Assembly: GCF_001687365.1 (NCBI RefSeq)
Contig: NZ_LGLV01000004.1
Coordinates: 124,001-188,000, forward strand
DNA length: 64,000 nucleotides
Source: Pararhizobium polonicum
GTDB lineage: Bacteria > Pseudomonadota > Alphaproteobacteria > Rhizobiales > Rhizobiaceae
Direction of reading: 5' to 3'
The translations under genes and the position numbers were made by a program. Shown here one piece after another: positions 48,509-55,395 of this stretch (the stretch's first letter is position 1; the number at the start of each line of letters is the position of its first letter). Below the pieces are notes generated by a model. That model was not told the origin of the DNA. It saw nothing but the letters and a program-made list of their open reading frames with translations, and made no database searches.

Positions 48509-49852
48509 TCAGGTCCGATCGCGGATATTGTAGTAGCCCATCACGAAGACAGCCCAGGCGAACAGCAGGCCCAGCGCCACCAGGAACGAATTGAGGAAAC
48601 GCGCCGGATATTGCGCCATCTGGGAGAGCGATGGCTCTAGGAAGACAGCGAGATAACGCTGCTTGTTGCCTGCATCGATGCGGGCCTTTTCCAGGCTAGC
48701 CAAGGATGCGGTATAGGCACGCTCAGCAAATTCGCGCTCGGTCTCCAGCGCCTCGAACTGCTGGATTCGGCCCGCCACATCACCGTTGGCGCCCGGTTCG
48801 GATTCCGCTCCTGCATTTCCACTGCCCAGCCGCTGGCGTTCAGACGCGAGCTGTTCTCCGACGCTGGCAATGCGTGCCTTGAGCACGCGAATGCGCGGCG
48901 TGTCATCGCTCATCTGCGACTTTGCCGTTGCCAGATCGGCATTCATCTGCACGAGTTGCGCTTCCAATCCACCGATCAGCTGAGCTGCCAGCTTCGCGCC
49001 TTCGACCGGATCAACCTCCTGCGAAACATCGCGATATTCACGTACAGCCACCCGCGCCTTGGCGAGGCGGGTCTCCGCGAGATGCATCTCGTCCTGCGCG
49101 GCTTTCAGAACACCGTCACGGGCCGACGAGGACAGGTTGTTGATCAACGCATCGCTCTCCTCAAGAATGAATTTGGCGAGCTCCTGTGACTGCTGCGGAT
49201 CGAATGCCTTGACCTGCAGCTGCATGATTCCTGAAGCATGATCGAAATTCACATCGACCATATTGCGCCAATAATTGAGCTTGTCTTCCAAGGGCAGGCC
49301 GCTGGCCATTCCATAGAAATAGTCGAAGCCATGTGGGGCATAGATTTTTTCGAGATCGAATTTCTTTTCGACGTCGACCAGCATTCTTTCGCTGCGGATA
49401 AAATCCATCAGGATGTAGCTGTCGGAGAGCGTGTTACCCGTCGATGCCTGGGTGAACATGCCAAGAATATCGGATGAACCGCTAGCCTCGATACTGCGGA
49501 CAGAGAAGGATGCCGAACTATGATACTGATCCGAGGCGACAAATATCATGTAAAACGATGCGAGCGCTGCGGGAATTGCCACAAACGCCACAAAGCTGAC
49601 AATGATCATGGCATGGCGCAACTTGATTGAACCCAGCCAGCCACGCTTGTCGACTTCCTGCGTGATGACCTTCTGGAACTTGTTGCGCGTCACCTCCGGC
49701 TTGGGCCTTGGCACCAGCATGCGGTCGTCGTTGCCCAGCAGCCCTTCAAGGAGATGCACGCTTTTCGACTTGACCACGTCCTGATTGATCAGCCGATCCA
49801 CAGCGATATCCTTTCGCACAGCACGCGGGGCTGCATTCCTGATAATCGCCAT
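48509..49852 (-). CDS. rkpR: Capsule export inner-membrane protein (KpsE/RkpR, PCP family)
   Basis: 447-residue polysaccharide co-polymerase-like protein. An N-terminal cytoplasmic part of about 80 residues precedes TM1 (MIIVSFVAFVAIPAALASFYMIFV). A long periplasmic region with coiled coils (about residues 240-400) follows, then TM2 near the C-terminus (LNSFLVALGLLFAWAVFVMGYY). KpsE-type proteins bridge the ABC exporter to the outer-membrane OPX protein. It begins immediately after the ATPase stop. Confidence 0.9.
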   Translation of the reverse strand: MAIIRNAAPRAVRKDIAVDRLINQDVVKSKSVHLLEGLLGNDDRMLVPRPKPEVTRNKFQKVITQEVDKRGWLGSIKLRHAMIIVSFVAFVAIPAALASFYMIFVASDQYHSSASFSVRSIEASGSSDILGMFTQASTGNTLSDSYILMDFIRSERMLVDVEKKFDLEKIYAPHGFDYFYGMASGLPLEDKLNYWRNMVDVNFDHASGIMQLQVKAFDPQQSQELAKFILEESDALINNLSSSARDGVLKAAQDEMHLAETRLAKARVAVREYRDVSQEVDPVEGAKLAAQLIGGLEAQLVQMNADLATAKSQMSDDTPRIRVLKARIASVGEQLASERQRLGSGNAGAESEPGANGDVAGRIQQFEALETEREFAERAYTASLASLEKARIDAGNKQRYLAVFLEPSLSQMAQYPARFLNSFLVALGLLFAWAVFVMGYYNIRDRT

Positions 49853-50512
49853 CTACCGTTCCTTCATATTGCCATTGTGGGCGCGGATCGCATCCTCAAT
49901 ATCATCATAATAAGTTAATTTGCCATTTTCCATAACCACCCCGCAATCACAATAATCGCGAATGGTTGCCGTGCTGTGAGAAACCATGATCACGTCGGAT
50001 TCCTGCAGCCGGCTGTCGAATACGACGCGGCACTTTTTCTTGAAATTCACGTCGCCAACGGCGGTGATTTCATCGACGAGATAGTAGTCGAAATTCACCC
50101 CCATGCTCAATCCGAAGGCAAGCCTTGCCTTCATACCCGACGAATAGGTTCCAACCGGAGCTTTGAAGAAGGGGCCAAGTTCGGCGAAGTCTTCGACATA
50201 GGCGATCAGTTCGCGCGTATCGACGCCATAGATGCGCGCAACGAAACGAACGTTCTGCTCGCCGGTCATCGTGCCCTGGAAGCTTCCCTGGAACCCCAGC
50301 GGCCACGAAATTTTCGCCCGACGGATGATCTTGCCGCTGTCCAGTCTGATGGTCCCGGCGATCAGACGCAGCAAAGTCGACTTGCCTGCACCATTGCGGC
50401 CAAGCAGGCCAATGCTCTTTCCTCGTGGCAAAACAAGGGAAACATGGTCGATAATCGGCTTGTTGATGCCCTTGGTTCGCGCGAACTTTGTCGCTTGCTC
50501 AAGCCTGATCAT
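49853..50512 (-). CDS. kpsT: Capsular polysaccharide ABC exporter ATPase (KpsT)
   Basis: 219-residue ATPase with Walker A GRNGAGKSTLL, the KpsT-type GSFQGTMTGEQNVRFVARIYG region, the signature-like YSSGMKARLAFGLS, Walker B YYLVDEITAVGD and switch His VSHS. It drives export of lipid-linked capsule across the inner membrane with KpsM. It overlaps kpsM by ATGA. The equivalent rhizobial name is rkpS. Confidence 0.93.
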   Translation of the reverse strand: MIRLEQATKFARTKGINKPIIDHVSLVLPRGKSIGLLGRNGAGKSTLLRLIAGTIRLDSGKIIRRAKISWPLGFQGSFQGTMTGEQNVRFVARIYGVDTRELIAYVEDFAELGPFFKAPVGTYSSGMKARLAFGLSMGVNFDYYLVDEITAVGDVNFKKKCRVVFDSRLQESDVIMVSHSTATIRDYCDCGVVMENGKLTYYDDIEDAIRAHNGNMKER

Positions 50513-51309
50513 TCATTTCTCAACAAGGTGGAAGACGCAGAGAACAATAGCATTCCAAAAAACAATGTCAAAAATGCGAAAGTGTGAGCGTAGGACATGT
50601 CCAGATTGATGGCCCTGTATTCATCATAGAATCCCGTCCGGAAGAGCATGACCACATGAACGAGCGGATTGAGAAGAACGATCTCCCGATACGGATGCGG
50701 GATGGCATCGGGCAGAAAGAAAATACCTGAGATCAGATACATGGGTTTGCTGACGATGCTGAAAACCTTTTCGTAAAGTGGATACTTCACGAACATGACA
50801 GTGTTGATCAGCCCAATCCCAAGTCCCATCATGCTCCCGGCAAGGGCCGCTTCGAGTATCGGCGGCCAGGACACTTGCCCAGGCTCCCGCATCCAGGCAA
50901 TGATTATGCCAAGAACGACAATACCGACCATGGCTGTCGTCCCGAGCTGCAGGAAATAGCGCGCGACAATGGTATCGATCGGCGCGACATTCGGATAGCT
51001 CAGCAGTGACTTGTTGGCTCTGATGGCACCATTCAGATAGGATACCATCGCCTGGTAGAACTGGAATGCGATATAGCCCGTTGCAAAGAACAACGGGAAA
51101 CTGACGCCGAGGGCCGGCGCCCGGGCGATCGTCTGAAAGACGATCGAGAGCACCAGCACATGTGCGGCAGGATCCAGCAGCGCCCAGACGTAGCCGCCGG
51201 GCTTGCTGCCGAACCGTGCTTCCATTTCACGGATCAGCAAGGCGGCAACGACCCGCATATGTGTGACAACATGTCCCAAAGAACTGCTTTCTCCTACAAC
51301 TGGACGCAA
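50509..51309 (-). CDS. kpsM: Capsular polysaccharide ABC exporter permease (KpsM)
   Basis: 266-residue ABC-2-type permease with six hydrophobic segments and the N-terminal LLIREMEARFGSKPGGYVWALLDP characteristic of KpsM, plus the later SGIFFLPDAIPHPYREIVLLNPLVHVV region. It moves the lipid-linked polysaccharide through the inner membrane. The rhizobial name is rkpT. The 122-bp gap behind the KpsC-like gene (51310-51431) shows no gene and could hold a promoter. Confidence 0.93.
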   Translation of the reverse strand: MRPVVGESSSLGHVVTHMRVVAALLIREMEARFGSKPGGYVWALLDPAAHVLVLSIVFQTIARAPALGVSFPLFFATGYIAFQFYQAMVSYLNGAIRANKSLLSYPNVAPIDTIVARYFLQLGTTAMVGIVVLGIIIAWMREPGQVSWPPILEAALAGSMMGLGIGLINTVMFVKYPLYEKVFSIVSKPMYLISGIFFLPDAIPHPYREIVLLNPLVHVVMLFRTGFYDEYRAINLDMSYAHTFAFLTLFFGMLLFSASSTLLRNE

Positions 51310-51431
51310 ACGGCGCCACCCAGAGTTTTTTACGAGTCCAAGGGCACGATACTCTTGCGCTTGTCGGGCTCGTTCAACGCGGTCCGCGTTACAATCTGTT
51401 ACCCATAAAGCCCATTTTCAAGCAAAAATCA

Positions 51432-52775
51432 TCAAACCTGCTCTTTGTCGAATGGATAGAGGATGCGCCCGAGCAACCTGAATTTCGGGTTGGACAGCTC
51501 CCGGAAGAACTGAATGGGATCCGCCCGATAGTTCACCGTATCACGCTGATGACCAATTTTGGCGATGATCGGCGATACCAGGGGCGTCAGCAAATGCCGC
51601 CAGCCGAGGATGCCATAGGGGCCCCACGCCTGCCAGCGGGGGCCTGTGGGCTGGTACGGTTCGGCGGGAGCCGTCAACCTTGAGAAATGACGTCTTATCC
51701 CGTCAACCGTTTCCTCGAAGGACATTGGTTTGCCCGTTTGGGGATCGTAATATCGCGGGTATAGAAGATAAGAGCCGGCAAACAGGGCCTCGATCGTCAG
51801 TACTCGCCCACGGCGCGCATTGGGCTGGCGATCATCTGTCAGCCCCCATCCGGCATAGAACGGGCATCCATAGGCGGTAACCTTGATCCCTCTCAGCAAT
51901 GCCTCGAAGCCAGCGAGAGACGTGATCGTGTAGACATGGTCAATCGTCTCGAAGGCCCGGGCCATTGGTAAAGGCTGCGTCAGGATCTGGCAGAGATGAC
52001 GGACGTCTTGCGGGTCCGACTGCGCCAGGCGAACCCGGTTGAGAATGTCGGGATGCGGCTTATAGATAATCTGCGCGCCCGGGTTCTCCTGCGCAGCGAG
52101 CCGAACCAGATCGTTGTTGGAAATCGCTGGCAGGCAGCCGAACTGAATGGAGGCATCATCCTCGACCTGGCCGATCACCAGCACGCGCTTGCCGGATTTC
52201 GGACCATAGAGGTTTTCAATGTCCACAGCCGCATCGCTGTTGTACTTGCTGACGCCGGTCTCCAGCAAAAAGCGGATACCCGCCGCGGCCCGCGTCAAGA
52301 GCTCAGTATCCGCATCAAAGTCGTAAGTGGCGAGCAAGCGCTCCAGATCCGATGGTTCCCGGCAGTCGAAATAGGCGGTCCCGCTATCGAGAGCAAGGGA
52401 TAGCGGGGGCGTCCGACTGGCATTGGCTTCCACAGAGCGGATGAATCCATCCTCGATGAAGAAGATCGGAATATCGTGCTCCGATGCAAAGGCACGCAGC
52501 CCATCGGGTGCCCTCAAACTCCAGACGAATATCTGAGGATTTTGTTCCTGAAGAATCCGCGTTGCCCATTCTTTCTCAAACTCATGCGCGCCGGCATACA
52601 GCGGCACGAACGTGAAGCGGCACTCTGGAAAATAACGCTGAAAGACGGCCTGCTTCCACCCGAAAATGTGGAACGCAAAAGTCGGAATCGCGCTTACCGT
52701 CACGCCGCGCATGTCATGTGCGTCATCGCTTGTCCGGTCCGGTTCCGAAAGCAAAGATCGATGCAGGTCAGCCAA
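51432..52775 (-). CDS. rkpZ: Single-domain KpsC-like capsule polysaccharide protein (RkpZ/LpsZ type)
   Basis: 447-residue protein of the capsule_synth family. Motifs include FFIEDGFIRSVEANA, PPLSLALDSGTAYFDCREPSDLERLL, GKRVLVIGQVEDDASIQFG, IIYKPHPDIL and YGCPFYAGWGLTDD, all KpsC-specific. E. coli KpsC is about 675 residues with two such domains; this protein has one, like rhizobial RkpZ/LpsZ, which affects K-antigen production and size. It lies between kpsF and the exporter genes on the minus strand. Confidence 0.85.
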   Translation of the reverse strand: MADLHRSLLSEPDRTSDDAHDMRGVTVSAIPTFAFHIFGWKQAVFQRYFPECRFTFVPLYAGAHEFEKEWATRILQEQNPQIFVWSLRAPDGLRAFASEHDIPIFFIEDGFIRSVEANASRTPPLSLALDSGTAYFDCREPSDLERLLATYDFDADTELLTRAAAGIRFLLETGVSKYNSDAAVDIENLYGPKSGKRVLVIGQVEDDASIQFGCLPAISNNDLVRLAAQENPGAQIIYKPHPDILNRVRLAQSDPQDVRHLCQILTQPLPMARAFETIDHVYTITSLAGFEALLRGIKVTAYGCPFYAGWGLTDDRQPNARRGRVLTIEALFAGSYLLYPRYYDPQTGKPMSFEETVDGIRRHFSRLTAPAEPYQPTGPRWQAWGPYGILGWRHLLTPLVSPIIAKIGHQRDTVNYRADPIQFFRELSNPKFRLLGRILYPFDKEQV

Positions 52776-52907
52776 AACTATCAGCTCTCAAGGCCGTTAC
52801 TCCAGTTTCATGTGCCGGGAGCAGTGCGATATCGAGATACATTGCCATGCTGTGGATAACACCAGAGGGTCGGTCGCGCTTCAGGCAGCCGTGCCCGGCA
52901 GGTCCAT

Positions 52908-53921
52908 TCACGCAACGCCGGCGCGCAACAGATCATGGATATGCAGTATACCACTCGGGAGAGCGAGGTCATCCACCAAAAACAGCACGGTCACTTTCTG
53001 CGCCTGCATGATTTCCATTGCAGCGCTTGCCAGCACACTGCCCTTGATGACACGCGGGTTGTGCGACATGACCGCATCGACCCTCTCAAGAAGCAGGTTA
53101 TTCGACATATGCCGCCGCAAATCTCCATCGGTGATCACGCCTGCGAGCTTACCCGCCGCATCGACAATGCCAACGACGCCGAAACCCTTGGACGACATCT
53201 GAAGAACGGCGTCCGCCATCGGACTGCCGAGAGGCAGCAGCGGGATGGCTTCGCCTGTATGTGCAAGCTCCTGGACCAGAAGCAGCTGCGAGCCAAGTTT
53301 ACCGCCGGGATGGAACGTCTTGAAATCCTGCGCTGAGAACCCGCGCCGTTCAAGAAGGGCAATCGCCAGCGCATCCCCCACGGCCAGCTGCAGCATTGCC
53401 GATGTCGTCGGCGCCAAACCGTGTGGACAGGCTTCCTGAACCTTCGGCAAGGTGATAGCGACACTGGAATTGCGCGCCAGCAGGCTTTCGCCATTGGACG
53501 TGATCGAGACGACAGGAACATTGAAACGCTTGGCATAGGCCAGCATGTTTCCAAGCTCGACGGTTTCGCCGGACCACGAAAGAAGAATGAGAAGGTCTTC
53601 CGAGGTGATCATACCGAGATCGCCATGGCTGGCTTCCGTCGGATGCACGAAATAGGCGGAAGTTCCGGTCGATGCCATGGTCGCGGCAATCTTGCGGCCG
53701 ATATGTCCGCTCTTGCCGACGCCGGAAACAACGACGCGGCCGCGGCCACGTGCGATCAACTCGACGGCATCGACGAGACTACGCGAAAGAACCGGATCGA
53801 CGGCAAAGCGGGCAGCAAGCGCACTGATCCCCTCGACGGTCGTGGTGATCGATCGTCCGAGCGATTCATACACGGTCCGTTCTTCCGGGGTGTTCATATC
53901 GACTTGCCTGAGACCCATCAT
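52908..53921 (-). CDS. kpsF: Arabinose-5-phosphate isomerase (KpsF/KdsD)
   Basis: 337 residues: a SIS isomerase domain (about 45-190; VVSGVGKSGHIGRKIAATMASTG, HPTEASHGDLGM, LSWSGET) followed by two CBS domains (about 210-330). It converts ribulose 5-phosphate to arabinose 5-phosphate, the precursor of Kdo. The ATG at 53921 follows GGAGCGGAA. It is the first gene of the leftward capsule operon; kdsA and kdsB are not in the window. Confidence 0.93.
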   Translation of the reverse strand: MMGLRQVDMNTPEERTVYESLGRSITTTVEGISALAARFAVDPVLSRSLVDAVELIARGRGRVVVSGVGKSGHIGRKIAATMASTGTSAYFVHPTEASHGDLGMITSEDLLILLSWSGETVELGNMLAYAKRFNVPVVSITSNGESLLARNSSVAITLPKVQEACPHGLAPTTSAMLQLAVGDALAIALLERRGFSAQDFKTFHPGGKLGSQLLLVQELAHTGEAIPLLPLGSPMADAVLQMSSKGFGVVGIVDAAGKLAGVITDGDLRRHMSNNLLLERVDAVMSHNPRVIKGSVLASAAMEIMQAQKVTVLFLVDDLALPSGILHIHDLLRAGVA

Positions 53922-54049
53922 TTCCGCTCCAAAACCGTGGTTAGGTACCCGCCTATAGCCGGAGCGCCTTCAGATCAAACCAAAACGGCCAAATTGCGCG
54001 CATTCCCGGCAATTCGGCCTGATAAACACGACAAACAGATCTGCTGACG

Positions 54050-54514
54050 TCAGCTGGCGCGCTTCGTCACAATGTCGTCGTCCGCGAGGATCGACTGGCC
54101 GGGATTGCTGACGAAGGCTTCCAGTGTCATCGTGTCGAGAATATCGGCAATGGCATCGCGAACGGTGGTCATCGAACGGCGAACTTCGCAGGTGTCCGGA
54201 TCGTTGCAATCGTCGCAGACCTCGTAGGCCGTGCGGCTGGCACAGCGGATCGGCGCCAGGGGGCCGTCCAATGTGCGCACAACCTGACCGATGCGGATTT
54301 CCGATGCCGGACGCGACAAGGAATAGCCGCCGCCAGGCCCTTTCTTCGAACGCAGGATGCCAGCGTTACGCAATTCCAACAGAATTGTGTCGAGGAACTT
54401 CTTCGGAATATTGTTGCGGCTCGCGATTTCGGTAATAAAAGCGGTCTCGCCCGGATCAAGCCGGGCCAGATCGACCAAGGCCTTCAATCCGTATTTTCCC
54501 TTTTTCGTCAGCAT
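54050..54514 (-). CDS. Rrf2 family transcriptional regulator
   Basis: 154-residue Rrf2/IscR-type regulator with an N-terminal winged helix (KKGKYGLKALVDLA, NNIPKKFLDTILLELRNAGILRSKKGPGGGYSLSRPA) and four cysteines at positions 91, 100, 103 and 109, placed like the Fe-S ligands of IscR and RirA. It may sense iron-sulfur status or redox. It could regulate itself (see the inverted repeat upstream) or the following small gene. It cannot be assigned to IscR, RirA or CymR subtypes by eye. Confidence 0.88.
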   Translation of the reverse strand: MLTKKGKYGLKALVDLARLDPGETAFITEIASRNNIPKKFLDTILLELRNAGILRSKKGPGGGYSLSRPASEIRIGQVVRTLDGPLAPIRCASRTAYEVCDDCNDPDTCEVRRSMTTVRDAIADILDTMTLEAFVSNPGQSILADDDIVTKRAS

Positions 54515-54536
54515 CGCAGTTCGCTCTTTTCACAAA

Positions 54537-54558
54537 TAGGCGCAGAAAACGGCGCCTA
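54537..54558. promoter_or_regulatory. Inverted repeat upstream of the rrf2-type gene
   Basis: TAGGCGC (54537-54543) and GCGCCTA (54552-54558) are perfect complements with an 8-base spacer, 22 bp before the start codon. It may be an autoregulatory operator or a leader hairpin. Confidence 0.45.
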
Positions 54559-54665
54559 CCTGTCGATTGCCATCACATAACCCGGCATATCACATGAGAA
54601 GCCGTGCCAATATACCGATTTAGTGAAAAGATGGCCAAACTGCGGTTTTCACGCATTTTTATGGC

Positions 54666-54896
54666 TTACGCAGCAGCGTATGCCGGCAATGTGTCAGCAG
54701 ATTGCGACACCGGCCGCCGAACGCCCTGCGAAACCATCAGCTGACGCACCGCCGTCCTTGCCTCGTCGGCAGAACGGAAGTGCCGCGAATCGAGATCCCA
54801 GACATGGTACTTCACGGCAACGAACTTCAGCCGGCCTGCATCCGGGACGACGACACCGACAGCTTCTCCGCCGAATTCTATAACCTGCTTGTTCAT
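54666..54896 (-). CDS. Small conserved hypothetical protein
   Basis: 76-residue hydrophilic protein (GVVVPDAGRLKFVAVKYHVWDLDSRHF then SADEARTAVRQLM). The ATG at 54896 follows AAGGAGCGTATTCC; an upstream in-frame ATG at 54935 is probably not used. It resembles small Rhizobiales proteins of unknown function. It lies 152 bp upstream of, and in the same direction as, the Rrf2 gene. A long leader with a hairpin and a short reading frame precedes it. Confidence 0.75.
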   Translation of the reverse strand: MNKQVIEFGGEAVGVVVPDAGRLKFVAVKYHVWDLDSRHFRSADEARTAVRQLMVSQGVRRPVSQSADTLPAYAAA

Positions 54897-54909
54897 GGAA
54901 TACGCTCCT

Positions 54910-54927
54910 TCCGCGCCCAGACGCGGA
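54910..54927 (-). promoter_or_regulatory. Hairpin abutting the Shine-Dalgarno of the small protein gene
   Basis: Read on the minus strand, TCCGCG-TCTGGG-CGCGGA forms a perfect 6-bp stem with 6-base loop. Its 3' arm runs directly into AAGGAG (54905-54910). Formation would place the ribosome site at the base of the stem, so translation could be modulated. Confidence 0.4.
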
Positions 54928-54971
54928 TCATTCAAAATTGTGCAAAACTCAAGGAAAGGACTGCTTGGAAT

Positions 54972-55067
54972 TCACATTCGCCAGAATGTACGAATGCAAA
55001 GGTCTTTCGTTGCGCGACAATAGGAATGCGTGCCGCGGAAAGCAGCGATGCGGGCATTGTCAGACAT
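54972..55067 (-). CDS. Possible 31-codon leader ORF
   Basis: ATG at 55067 is preceded by GAAGGAGAGAGCC, an excellent ribosome site, and opens MSDNARIAAFRGTHSYCRAT followed by 11 more codons and TGA. It is 75 bp upstream of the 76-residue protein gene, in the presumed leader of the same transcript. It might be a real small protein, a leader peptide or chance. Confidence 0.35.
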   Translation of the reverse strand: MSDNARIAAFRGTHSYCRATKDLCIRTFWRM

Positions 55068-55156
55068 GGCTCTCTCCTTCGGCAAAGGCCCGGTCGGATG
55101 CTCTCCGGGCGCGTTACAGGTATCCACTCTGGCTCGTCCCAGCAGCGGATAATTAC

Positions 55157-55195
55157 AAAATAGAATAGACCACCAATTCAGTCAATTAAAATTGG
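55157..55195 (-). promoter_or_regulatory. Candidate sigma-70 promoter with overlapping inverted repeat
   Basis: On the minus strand TTGACT (55180-55185) is separated by 17 bp from TATTTT (55157-55162). CCAATT (55173-55178) and AATTGG (55190-55195) form an inverted repeat that spans the -35 box, as a repressor site would. Transcription would start about 250 bp before the small protein gene. The rest of the 500-bp gap (54897-55395) shows no other gene. Confidence 0.45.
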
Positions 55196-55344
55196 CGTCA
55201 CACGAAAAATAATACTCTTTCTTTCACCATTCTCGACAAATGCAGCAGAACATATTCGATAACTGCGACATCGTAGAATGACGATCTAATTCCGAGCACC
55301 ATCTTCCGTTCGTCCGTGGACACTATGTAAGCCTTTCATGGGAC

Positions 55345-55372
55345 GAAAAAAGGGCAGCCGAAGCCGCCCTTT
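55345..55372 (-). terminator. Rho-independent terminator after secDF
   Basis: On the minus strand AAAGGGCGGC-TTCG-GCTGCCCTTT (55372 to 55349), one G-U pair, with a UUCG tetraloop, followed by TTT. It lies 24 bp after the secDF stop. Confidence 0.88.
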
Positions 55373-55395
55373 CGATTCTTCCGCTGTTGGGCCCG

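Noticed and set aside
54043-54054. 12-bp perfect palindrome GCTGACGTCAGC at the end of the rrf2-type gene
   Set aside because: It overlaps the stop codon, is 120 bp from kpsF, and has no partner copy elsewhere in the window; chance is likely.
54938-55168. 76-residue plus-strand ORF
   Set aside because: Cys- and Arg-rich translation with no family resemblance, lying over the leader region of the minus-strand small gene.
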